This document shows, in pieces, positions 1 through 6,082 of a DNA stretch of 6,232 nucleotides. Position 1 is the first letter of the stretch. Each line of letters opens with the position of its first letter. The notes under the pieces are model-generated. The model was not told the origin of the DNA. It did no database searches and was given only the letters and a program-made list of their open reading frames with translations. Made by a program: the position numbers and the translations under genes. This DNA is from Eubacterium sp. (GTDB lineage Bacteria; Bacillota; Clostridia; Lachnospirales; Lachnospiraceae), in assembly GCA_003520145.1 (NCBI GenBank), contig DOVJ01000181.1, positions 616 through 6,847 of the forward strand, given 5' to 3'.

Positions 1-200
1 CCTTTAACTTCCTTCATAGCATAATATCTGTCTATATTGTCATAAGACCTCTCTATGAGAATTCCGGCAACATATTCGGCCATCAAATCATATTTGTCAT
101 TCTCCTTGCTGATATTGCTCTTCACACATGCCGTCAGAGAACTTACCAGCAAAATAGCCGCCACGAAAGCCGCCATCGTACCTCTTTTTTTATTTCTCAT
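1..200 (-). CDS. Predicted lipoprotein, N-terminal part (runs off the left edge)
   Basis: An open frame begins just after the histidine kinase gene and is still open at the window edge, giving 66 complete codons. The product starts with a basic stretch (MRNKKRGT) and a hydrophobic core (residues 9-22). A lipobox L22-T23-A24-C25 follows, so Cys25 should be lipidated after signal peptidase II cleavage, leaving the protein on the outer face of the membrane. The visible mature part is polar and tyrosine-rich, with no domain I recognise. The start is uncertain: ATG at 200 has AGGAG only one base upstream, an in-frame ATG at 218 would add six residues, and one at 176 has AGAGG at a better distance but loses the basic residues. 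It lies 42 bp after the kinase stop with no terminator seen between, so it is probably co-transcribed with the two-component system. It could be an accessory sensor or a target of that system (inference). Confidence 0.72.
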   Translation of the reverse strand, partial: MRNKKRGTMAAFVAAILLVSSLTACVKSNISKENDKYDLMAEYVAGILIERSYDNIDRYYAMKEVK

Positions 201-242
201 GCTCCTGTCCGTTCCCATAACATATGCTGTTTCCAGCCTTAG

Positions 243-1721
243 TTACGCTTTAGCATCCAAATCTATATAGAATTCCACACCATCAGGAAGATTATTAACC
301 CCATAGGATTTGTTGTGGGCAACCATGATGGCTTTCACTATAGATAAACCGATTCCATTGCCGCCATAGGCTCTCGTCCTCGCCTTATCGACCTTATAGA
401 ACTTATCCCATATCTTATCCATGGATTCTTCAGGTATATTATCACCAGTATTCTTCACATATATCCTGACATCATCAGCCATGCGTTCCGCCCTGATAGT
501 GATAACTCCATGAGGCAAACAATGATTGATTGCGTTGGTGAGATAATTGGTCAACACCTCTTCAATCAGCATACTGTCAGCATAGACAGAACAAGGCTTT
601 CCTATACTATTGATTATAGTTATGCTTTTATCCTCTGTCAACAGCTTTTTAGCCTCTATTATGCCATCCGCCATATCCGATACGTCAAACTGTTCGATTT
701 CTATCTGACCATCACCAGCCTCAAGCTGATTAAGGCTCAGAAGCTGTCTTACCATATCAGCCATCTTGTTTGACTCGTCTATGATTATATCACAGTATTC
801 TGCCGTTTTATCAGGACCGCCTACATGATCTCGTATAGCCTCCGCATAACCACCGATAAGCGCGATCGGAGTCTTAAGTTCATGGGATACAGCGCCGACA
901 AAATCAAGTCTCGATTCTTCAAACCTCTTTGCCTTATCAAGTTCGTTAGTCAATTCGTTGTTGGCATTCTTATAATCACATATGGTTTTTTCGAGCTTAT
1001 CAGCTAAAGCATTGAAGTTCGCACCGAGTATGTCGACTTCGTCATGCGTATGCTCAGCATATCTCTGGCTAAAATCCATATCACCCATTCTATCGGCTAT
1101 TTTGCTCAGTTTCTTGATTGGTTTAGAGATTCTTCTCGCAAGAAAAAGTGATATGATAACATCTAGGGCACATATGATGAGACCCACTCTTATTATGAAA
1201 CCGTTAAGCACTCCAACATTGTCCCTTATGCTCTCGATGCTGATTCTCACAAGAAGTGTATCCCCTTCGTTAAGGAAGCCGTAGATTTCAAGATAATCGT
1301 TATCACTTCGTGAATCATGCGCTTTCTGAAGGGTGAACCTCGAATTCTTCTTAAGTATCTCGCCATCAGCGTCATTGCCAAGAACTATATCTACCATACG
1401 CCTCTTTAAGGCTTCGGCACCGCCTTGCGTCGTCATGGCTATTCCCCAGTCAGACCGCTGAATGATGGCTGATGCCGCAACATTTTCACAATAGGCGCTT
1501 ACCTTCTGTTGAAATGTATCGCGGTCAATTCGGCCATCGTTGTAGTCCTCAAGATAACCTTCTATCACGCCATATGTCTTCACAAGACTGCTGCTCTTGC
1601 TCTTTATGTAATAATTCTCTAAGAAAAATGTATTGAAAATCAGAAGCAGCAGGACAGCTCCAACAACGCTTCCAAGTACAAGTGTAGCTATCTTGCCTCC
1701 TATAGACCTAAACCACTTCAA
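243..1721 (-). CDS. Membrane-bound sensor histidine kinase (HAMP, HisKA, HATPase_c)
   Basis: This is a 492-aa sensor kinase that should autophosphorylate on a histidine and pass the phosphate to the regulator encoded just upstream. Visible in order: membrane segment 1 (about 11-34), an extracytoplasmic region of roughly 140 residues (35-173), membrane segment 2 (about 174-195), a HAMP linker (about 196-248), a short coiled stretch (about 250-272), then the HisKA H-box SHELKTP with His280. The ATPase domain has an N-box (N392, N396), a G1-like NTGDNIP at 424-430, an F-box (WDKFYKVDKAR, 438-448) and a G2 box GGNGIGLSIVK at 453-463. Asn in place of the usual first Asp of G1 is common in VanS-like Firmicute kinases. 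The start is TTG at 1721 with a weak GGGG ribosome site seven bases upstream. It overlaps the regulator gene by 14 bp, and no in-frame ATG lies before the first membrane segment. The external domain gives no clue to the ligand. Confidence 0.95.
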   Translation of the reverse strand: MKWFRSIGGKIATLVLGSVVGAVLLLLIFNTFFLENYYIKSKSSSLVKTYGVIEGYLEDYNDGRIDRDTFQQKVSAYCENVAASAIIQRSDWGIAMTTQGGAEALKRRMVDIVLGNDADGEILKKNSRFTLQKAHDSRSDNDYLEIYGFLNEGDTLLVRISIESIRDNVGVLNGFIIRVGLIICALDVIISLFLARRISKPIKKLSKIADRMGDMDFSQRYAEHTHDEVDILGANFNALADKLEKTICDYKNANNELTNELDKAKRFEESRLDFVGAVSHELKTPIALIGGYAEAIRDHVGGPDKTAEYCDIIIDESNKMADMVRQLLSLNQLEAGDGQIEIEQFDVSDMADGIIEAKKLLTEDKSITIINSIGKPCSVYADSMLIEEVLTNYLTNAINHCLPHGVITIRAERMADDVRIYVKNTGDNIPEESMDKIWDKFYKVDKARTRAYGGNGIGLSIVKAIMVAHNKSYGVNNLPDGVEFYIDLDAKA

Positions 1722-2385
1722 ACTTATACCCCATTCCCCATACAGTCTTTATATAATCGCCTTTTTCGCCTATCTTGGCACGAAGCTTCTTAACATGCGT
1801 ATCTATAGTCCTGGCATCGCCATAATAATCATAGTCCCACACCCTGTTGAGTATCTTCTCACGCGAGAGTGCTATACCCTCGTTCTCCATAAAATACTTC
1901 AAAAGCTCATACTCCTTCACGCTAAGTTCAAGTACTTTGCCATCCACACTCACAACGTGCGCCTTATCATCCATGACTATTCCGCCCTTATCGATGACCT
2001 GCGATACATTATCGCCTACAGAACGCCTGAGAACCGCTTCAACCCTGGCAACTAAAACCTTCGGGCTGACAGGCTTTGTGATGTACTCATCTATGCCGAG
2101 TTCATATCCCTTGAGCTCATCCTTCTCACTGTCTCTTGCTGTCAGCATGATAACAGGAACAGACGAGGTTCTCCTTATCTCACGACATACCTCAAAGCCA
2201 TCAAGCTTAGGCATCATCACATCGAGAAGAACCAGCGATATATCCTTCTCCTTAGCATATACATCTAGAGCTTCTTCACCATCAGAAGCCTCCAGGACCA
2301 CATATCCGCCATCCGACAGATATTCTCTTATGAGTTTTCTCATACGAACTTCATCATCTACAACAAGAATCCTTATATCACTCAT
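1708..2385 (-). CDS. OmpR/PhoB-family DNA-binding response regulator
   Basis: This 225-aa protein has the normal length for an OmpR-type regulator. The receiver domain (about 4-115) has acidic residues D10 and D11, phosphoacceptor D55 in LLDVMMPKLDG, switch residue T82 and conserved K104 in the ITKP motif. The C-terminal winged helix (about 130-225) carries the expected LSVKEYELL (154-162), the RVWDYDYYGDARTIDTHVKKLR recognition region (about 181-202) and a terminal WGMGYKFE. It should be phosphorylated by the adjacent kinase and bind direct repeats in promoters. The ATG at 2385 has AAGGAG 11 bases upstream, inside the preceding gene, and overlaps that gene's stop in ATGAGTGA. The 3' end overlaps the kinase gene by 14 bp. 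This points to translational coupling of all three genes. Target genes cannot be told from the sequence. Confidence 0.96.
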   Translation of the reverse strand: MSDIRILVVDDEVRMRKLIREYLSDGGYVVLEASDGEEALDVYAKEKDISLVLLDVMMPKLDGFEVCREIRRTSSVPVIMLTARDSEKDELKGYELGIDEYITKPVSPKVLVARVEAVLRRSVGDNVSQVIDKGGIVMDDKAHVVSVDGKVLELSVKEYELLKYFMENEGIALSREKILNRVWDYDYYGDARTIDTHVKKLRAKIGEKGDYIKTVWGMGYKFEVV

Positions 2386-2977
2386 TTGTCTTTGAACTCC
2401 TTATAAGATTTTCTCTTTCCTTAAGTTCTTCTTCCCAAGCCGCATACCTGTCAGCAAGCTTACTCTCATCTACCTTCTTTTTACTGCTTTCTCTTGCGGC
2501 TATGACAAACATAAATATTATTACTATGACAAGAACTATGTTGAGCATCACAGCCCTTTGGTACTTAGCTTTATATACTGAATCTTCTTTTTTGGTTTTC
2601 TTGGATTCTATCTTAGAATTCTTTACTTCAGCCTTAGGCTTTTTGATCTCTACTGGAGTCGGTTTGGACTGCACGGTATTCTTCTTCACCTCAAGATCAG
2701 CACTTCCCGATGCATCCTTGATGACAACACGACGTTCAGGTCCTATATAAGTAGACGCAGGCGGAAGGTCTGGTAAAAGAGACATATCCACGCCGGACAT
2801 AATAAGGAATTCTCTCAGTTCCTTCAAGTAGTCATAGCCAACATAAGTCTTAAAAACATTCTTCTCCAGGAGTTTTTTGTATACCTTGAAAACCACATTG
2901 GCATCGTTCATATCATTATTCTCTTTTAAGTATCGGATTCCATCCATCTCGACAGCAATCTGTTCCTTAATATCCAT
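2378..2977 (-). CDS. Unrecognised single-span membrane protein upstream of a two-component system
   Basis: I do not recognise this 199-aa family. The N-terminal part (about 1-70) is soluble and probably helical, with MDIKEQIAVEMDGIRYLKEN followed by a segment rich in Lys, Tyr and Leu. A short motif YIGPERRVV lies at 77-85. A low-complexity Lys/Glu/Pro/Ser linker (about 95-133) leads to one membrane segment (about 142-161, LNIVLVIVIIFMFVIAA). A charged, probably coiled-coil C-terminus ends the protein (about 162-199, including WEEELKEREN). No signal peptide is visible. The positive charges on both sides of the span leave topology open. ATG at 2977 has AGGAG at 2990-2986, eight bases upstream, which supports the start. 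The last codons overlap the response regulator start by 8 bp, so the two are probably translated together. A role as an accessory or modulator of the two-component system is inference from position alone. Confidence 0.88.
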   Translation of the reverse strand: MDIKEQIAVEMDGIRYLKENNDMNDANVVFKVYKKLLEKNVFKTYVGYDYLKELREFLIMSGVDMSLLPDLPPASTYIGPERRVVIKDASGSADLEVKKNTVQSKPTPVEIKKPKAEVKNSKIESKKTKKEDSVYKAKYQRAVMLNIVLVIVIIFMFVIAARESSKKKVDESKLADRYAAWEEELKERENLIRSSKTNE

Positions 2978-2985
2978 ATGCCAAT

Positions 2986-2990
2986 CTCCT
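2986..2990 (-). promoter_or_regulatory. Ribosome binding site of the 199-aa membrane protein
   Basis: AGGAG is eight bases upstream of the ATG at 2977 and fixes that start. It begins only 11 bases after the T-run of the ssrA terminator, which leaves no room for a full promoter between them. Confidence 0.8.
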
Positions 2991-3001
2991 GTCTTATTAT
3001 G

Positions 3002-3032
3002 AAAAAAAGGTCATCATAAAAGCGATGACCTT
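3002..3032 (-). terminator. Intrinsic terminator of ssrA
   Basis: Read on the minus strand, a perfect 9-bp stem (AAGGTCATC at 3032-3024 with GATGACCTT at 3015-3007) encloses an 8-base loop and runs into seven T residues ending at 3002; the last two Ts of the stem are part of that run. It begins 12 bases after the mature 3' end of tmRNA. There is no T-run on the plus strand, so it acts in the minus direction only. Confidence 0.9.
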
Positions 3033-3260
3033 CACAAAATCCTATGGACCTGAGGAGAATCGAACTCCTGTCCGAAATACCTCAAATTCAGGCATCTCCC
3101 ATCACAGTTATTCTTCTTTTATTCCCCGATATGAGACGCCGAATAACAGGCGCTCACGCGAGTAGCTTCATAAATCTATCTATGGCTCAAAGCTTTGCAA
3201 CAGATGTTCCCGACCTGATCGACGCAAGCACTTCAGACAGTCGGATATCTAAAGGTTACG

Positions 3261-3278
3261 GCTGCCTAATTAGGCAGC
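3261..3278 (-). repeat. Perfect palindrome around the tag stop codon (tmRNA helix 5)
   Basis: GCTGCCTAATTAGGCAGC is a perfect 18-base inverted repeat. In RNA it forms a 6-bp stem with a TAATTA loop, and the tag stop codon TAA occupies the first half of the loop. This matches the known tmRNA hairpin that carries the tag stop; the tag's last two Ala codons form the 5' side of the stem. Confidence 0.85.
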
Positions 3279-3299
3279 GAATGCAAGATTATTATCTGC
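3270..3299 (-). other. tmRNA tag-peptide reading frame, ADNNLAFAA plus stop
   Basis: The resume codon GCA at 3299-3297 is followed by GAT AAT AAT CTT GCA TTC GCT GCC TAA, giving ADNNLAFAA. An extra N-terminal Ala comes from the charged tmRNA itself. Length and composition resemble clostridial tags (acidic or Asn-rich start, hydrophobic ...AA end). The C-terminus is AFAA where many bacteria have ALAA. The resume codon is chosen by family resemblance, not by experiment. Confidence 0.88.
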
Positions 3300-3392
3300 G
3301 TTTAATTTTAAGTTAGGCTGATAACGCGTGCCCACACGGATGGCTTCCCAAATCCTTGATACCCCGTCGAAACCAGTACAAGCCCTTACACT

Positions 3393-3424
3393 ATTATAAT
3401 AACACGAAAGATAGGTCAAGTCAA
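3393..3424 (-). promoter_or_regulatory. Probable sigma-A promoter of ssrA
   Basis: In the 45-bp gap between smpB and ssrA, the minus strand has a consensus -10 TATAAT at 3398-3393, seven bases before the mature 5' end of tmRNA at 3385. Two overlapping -35-like hexamers lie upstream: TTGACC at 3419-3414 (15-bp spacer) and TTGACT at 3424-3419 (20-bp spacer). Neither spacing is ideal. TTGACC is 17 bp from TAATAG at 3396-3391, a weaker -10. A tmRNA promoter is expected here. Confidence 0.78.
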
Positions 3425-3430
3425 TAAAAA

Positions 3431-3898
3431 TTACTGTAGATTCCTTATCTTGAACTCCTTCTCAGCCTCTCTTTTCATATCCTTTTTAGCTATATCCTGC
3501 CTCTTGTCATAGAGCTTCTTACCTCTAGCTAACCCTATCTCCATCTTGGCAAGACTCCCCTTGAAGTAGACACTTATAGGAACGATAGTATATCCTTTTT
3601 GCGCAACTTCGCCCGTAAGCTTCATAATCTGAGCCTTACGAAGAAGAAGTTTCCTGCGCCTTAGCGGATCACGATTGAATATATTGCCCTTCTCATAAGG
3701 TGATATATTCATGTTGAGGATGTAGACCTCTCCCTTGTCTATCTTGATAAGAGCCTCTTTTATACTGCACTTGCCCATACGAAGAGACTTCACCTCAGTA
3801 CCGAAAAGTTCGATCCCAGCTTCGTATCTCTCCTCTATAAAGAAGTCATATGTAGCTCTTTTGTTGTTAGCCACTAATTTATAATTATCCTTTGACAT
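3431..3898 (-). CDS. smpB: SsrA-binding protein SmpB
   Basis: SmpB binds the tRNA-like domain of tmRNA and delivers it to stalled ribosomes. From this start the protein has 155 residues, the usual length. Visible family marks are NKRATYDFFIEERYEAGIEL followed by GTEVKSLR in the OB-fold core, the central LRKAQI region, GLARGKKLYDKR (about residues 123-134 counted from here), and a basic C-terminal helix DIAKKDMKREAEKEFK that enters the mRNA channel. Two adjacent ATG codons are possible starts. GAGG at 3909-3906 is seven bases from the ATG at 3898 and four from the ATG at 3901, so I prefer 3898; the longer start adds one Met. The start lies inside the last codons of rnr, a 14-17 bp overlap that suggests coupled translation, and ssrA follows 45 bp downstream. 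Confidence 0.97.
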   Translation of the reverse strand: MSKDNYKLVANNKRATYDFFIEERYEAGIELFGTEVKSLRMGKCSIKEALIKIDKGEVYILNMNISPYEKGNIFNRDPLRRRKLLLRKAQIMKLTGEVAQKGYTIVPISVYFKGSLAKMEIGLARGKKLYDKRQDIAKKDMKREAEKEFKIRNLQ

Positions 3899-6029
3899 CA
3901 TCGCACCTCACAAATTCAGCATCTATAATTCTTCTCATACGGTCCGCATTGGTTATCTTCACTCTCACCTTATCACCTACACATATCCTCTTATCAAACC
4001 ATGTATGCGTAGCAGTATAGCCGTTGTTATCAATCTTCAATCTGTGTTTTCCATTCTCAGGTATCATAACATCAATCGCATTGTTTATGAGCACATATAT
4101 TCCAGGTCCGACAAAAGACGTGATAACAGCATCATATTCCTCACCGATATGGTCTTCCATGTAATACGCCATCTCATACTTAACAGACTCACGCATGACT
4201 TCAACCGCTGATTTATCCGTTATGTTAATCTTCAAAGCAACATTTTCCAAACGCTCCTTATAATACTCCACATTGCGCTCTTTCATCTTCCCCTTCAGAT
4301 AAAGCTTGATAATCCTATGAATCTGCAGATCGCAGTATCTCCTTATAGGAGAAGTAAAGTGAGTATAGTAAGGAAGCGCTAATCCAAAGTGTTCCATGCA
4401 CTTAGGACTGTACTTAGCCTTCTTCATAGACCTTATACAGGCTTTCCTTATGATATCGCCCTTAGGATTGCCCTCTAAGCGTTCAAATAGCCTCTGGAAA
4501 TCCTGATGAGTGACCTCTTTGCCCTTCTTACCAAGTGGAGTTCCCATAACTTCAAGAAACATCTCAAGTTCCTCGATAAAATTCGCATCCGGATTCTCAT
4601 GAACTCTGTATAAAAAAGGTGCTTCAAGCCAGTAAAAATGTTCCGCAACCGTCGCGTTAGCGGCGATCATGAACTGCTCTATTATATCGCCAGCTACTCC
4701 GTGAGTCCTGACTTCTATGGCCAGAGGTTTCTGGTTATCATCAAGCTTAACTTCTACTTCAGAAGCACTTATATTAAGCTGACCAGCCTTCTTTCTTCTC
4801 TCATAAAGAATATCAGACAACTCCTTCATAAGCATAAATGTATCGACATGAGGCGCATACTTTTCCCTAAGTTCATCGCTCTTTCCTTCTATAATCGCAC
4901 TGACGTCATCATAATTCATGCGCTCATCAACACGTATAACAGACCTGCATATCCTGTGATCGATAATCTCACCCTTAGGATTTATAGTCATAATACAACT
5001 AAGAGTCAGCCTATCAACACCGCTTTGAAGCGAACAGATTCCGTTAGAAAGCTCAAAAGGAAGCATAGGTATAACTCTGTCTGGCATATATATACTCTCA
5101 GTTCTGTTAAGAGCAGTATGATCAAGTGCCGTATTAGGCTTCACATAGTGCGTAACATCCGCAATATGTACTCCAAGCTGATAATTAACACCATCGAAAC
5201 TTATAGTGACAGCATCGTCAAAATCCTTTGTATCCACACCATCTATGGTATAAGTTATCTCACCACGAAAATCGTCTCTATCCTGAATCTCATCCTCACT
5301 TACAGAGCACGGCAACAGCGAAGCTTCAGCAAGAGTCCTCTCGTCGAATTCATCTTCTACGCAATAAGTCTTAACCACAGCGCTCAGATCATCATAAGGA
5401 TTCCCGGCTCTTCCATAAGACTTAAGGATGCTTCCCTCCAAAAAGCCCATATTATCCCTTCTGAACTTATGGATCCTGACAACAACTCTGTCTCCTACAA
5501 ATACATCCTCAGGAACATTGTCAACCTTAACATATTCACCTATCCTATAGGCATCAGGTTTCACAAGCTTAAGGCCTTCTGCCTCCTCATAGATACCACT
5601 CGCAATCTCATACTTACGCTTGATAATATCGATAATAACACCTTCGGTACGCCTTCCAGGACGGAAGTTAAGCTTAACGCGCACAGTATCACCGTGGATA
5701 GCACCATTGACCTTACCTCTCGGTATATATATATCTTCCTCGGAAAATGCTGTTCTCACAAATCCATATTCGCCACCGCCGTAGCCTGCGAATTCACCCG
5801 TCACCTCGCTGAACTCAGCTCTTATATAATTACCATGACCATCAATCATGATAACCTTATCAGCAATAAGCGATTCCATGATCCTGCCAAAGACCTTCTT
5901 ATCAGTCTTCTTAACCATGAGAACAGCCGCTAACTGCTTATGTTTCATAGGCTTATATTCAGGCGAACACATGAAAGCATATATCGCCTGTTTTCTCTTT
6001 AAAAACAATAATTTCTCTTCTTTATTCAT
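3885..6029 (-). CDS. rnr: Ribonuclease R (RNase II/RNB family 3'-5' exoribonuclease)
   Basis: RNase R degrades structured RNA from the 3' end and removes faulty mRNA during trans-translation. The 714-aa protein shows an N-terminal winged-helix region (about 5-65), a cold-shock OB domain (about 80-130, GGEYGFVR then EDIYIP at 98-103), a second OB region (about 145-205), the RNB catalytic domain (about 245-575) and a C-terminal S1 domain (about 628-706). Metal-binding aspartates fit D263, D269, D271 and D272 in IDGVDTKDFDDAV. The YMPDRVIPMLP block (314-324) and FTSPIRRYCDLQIHR (558-572, with R563/R564) are classical. The protein ends eight residues after the S1 domain and so lacks the long Lys-rich tail of E. 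coli RNase R, which partly explains its shorter length. ATG at 6029 has AGAGG five bases upstream. The 3' end overlaps smpB. Confidence 0.97.
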   Translation of the reverse strand: MNKEEKLLFLKRKQAIYAFMCSPEYKPMKHKQLAAVLMVKKTDKKVFGRIMESLIADKVIMIDGHGNYIRAEFSEVTGEFAGYGGGEYGFVRTAFSEEDIYIPRGKVNGAIHGDTVRVKLNFRPGRRTEGVIIDIIKRKYEIASGIYEEAEGLKLVKPDAYRIGEYVKVDNVPEDVFVGDRVVVRIHKFRRDNMGFLEGSILKSYGRAGNPYDDLSAVVKTYCVEDEFDERTLAEASLLPCSVSEDEIQDRDDFRGEITYTIDGVDTKDFDDAVTISFDGVNYQLGVHIADVTHYVKPNTALDHTALNRTESIYMPDRVIPMLPFELSNGICSLQSGVDRLTLSCIMTINPKGEIIDHRICRSVIRVDERMNYDDVSAIIEGKSDELREKYAPHVDTFMLMKELSDILYERRKKAGQLNISASEVEVKLDDNQKPLAIEVRTHGVAGDIIEQFMIAANATVAEHFYWLEAPFLYRVHENPDANFIEELEMFLEVMGTPLGKKGKEVTHQDFQRLFERLEGNPKGDIIRKACIRSMKKAKYSPKCMEHFGLALPYYTHFTSPIRRYCDLQIHRIIKLYLKGKMKERNVEYYKERLENVALKINITDKSAVEVMRESVKYEMAYYMEDHIGEEYDAVITSFVGPGIYVLINNAIDVMIPENGKHRLKIDNNGYTATHTWFDKRICVGDKVRVKITNADRMRRIIDAEFVRCDDVKG

Positions 6030-6034
6030 TCACA

Positions 6035-6039
6035 CCTCT
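6035..6039 (-). promoter_or_regulatory. Ribosome binding site of rnr, directly after a terminator T-run
   Basis: AGAGG is five bases upstream of the ATG at 6029 and supports that start. It follows the seven-T run of the upstream terminator with no gap, so any transcript translated from here either read through the hairpin or began within it. Confidence 0.8.
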
Positions 6040-6066
6040 AAAAAAAGCACCCTCATATAAGGGTGC
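6040..6066 (-). terminator. Intrinsic terminator between secG and rnr
   Basis: On the minus strand a perfect 7-bp stem (GCACCCT at 6066-6060 with AGGGTGC at 6053-6047) with a 6-base loop is followed by seven T residues at 6046-6040. It begins 16 bases after the secG stop. Because the rnr ribosome site follows at once, it could end secG transcripts or act as an attenuator in a secG-rnr message. Confidence 0.88.
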
Positions 6067-6082
6067 TGTTAATTCATAAGTA

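Larger units (their letters stand above)
3045..3385 (-). ncRNA. ssrA: tmRNA (transfer-messenger RNA, 10Sa RNA)
   Basis: tmRNA is charged with alanine, enters stalled ribosomes with SmpB, and its internal frame adds a degradation tag. The 5' end GGGCTTG pairs over 7 bp with CAGGTCC near the 3' end, including the G3-U70 wobble that alanyl-tRNA synthetase reads, followed by A73. The D-like region reads GGTTTCGACGGGG and the T arm is AGGAG-TTCGATT-CTCCT, both classical for tmRNA. The length of 341 nt is normal. The tag frame lies at 3299-3270 and its stop lies in a hairpin loop. The genomic bases after A73 are TAGG, so CCA is not encoded and must be added by the CCA-adding enzyme. The ends are inferred from pairing, so they could be off by a base or two. 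The gene lies between smpB and a terminator and has its own promoter. Confidence 0.96.

Noticed and set aside
55..270. A hydrophobic 71-codon plus-strand open frame at the left edge
   Set aside because: It is antisense to the lipoprotein signal peptide and the kinase end. Its hydrophobicity fits a shadow, and the minus strand has the lipobox and the operon context.
1847..2395. A 182-codon plus-strand open frame opposite the response regulator
   Set aside because: The product is Ser/Thr-rich low-complexity sequence, as expected from the reverse of a normal coding gene. The minus-strand frame is a clear OmpR-family regulator.
2600..2700. The Lys-rich low-complexity linker in the 199-aa protein as a sign of frameshift or repeat expansion
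   Set aside because: The frame is continuous on both sides with a plausible membrane span downstream, and the repeats are not exact. An ordinary flexible linker explains it.
3002..3032. The hairpin after ssrA as a bidirectional terminator or small RNA
   Set aside because: Only the minus-strand reading has a T-run, and no plus-strand gene reads into it, so it is simply the ssrA terminator.
3261..3278. The 18-base palindrome as an operator or attachment site
   Set aside because: It coincides with the tag-stop hairpin expected inside tmRNA. ssrA genes are known integration targets, but no duplicated ssrA end, integrase or foreign segment is visible here.
3044..3316. A 90-codon plus-strand open frame across ssrA
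   Set aside because: The stretch is explained in full by tmRNA structure on the opposite strand, and the frame has no protein-like features.
4638..5933. A 431-codon plus-strand open frame opposite rnr
   Set aside because: It lies wholly antisense to rnr, whose frame is full length with all catalytic motifs. Its translation shows no recognisable domain and has shadow-like composition. No convincing ribosome site or separate promoter supports it.
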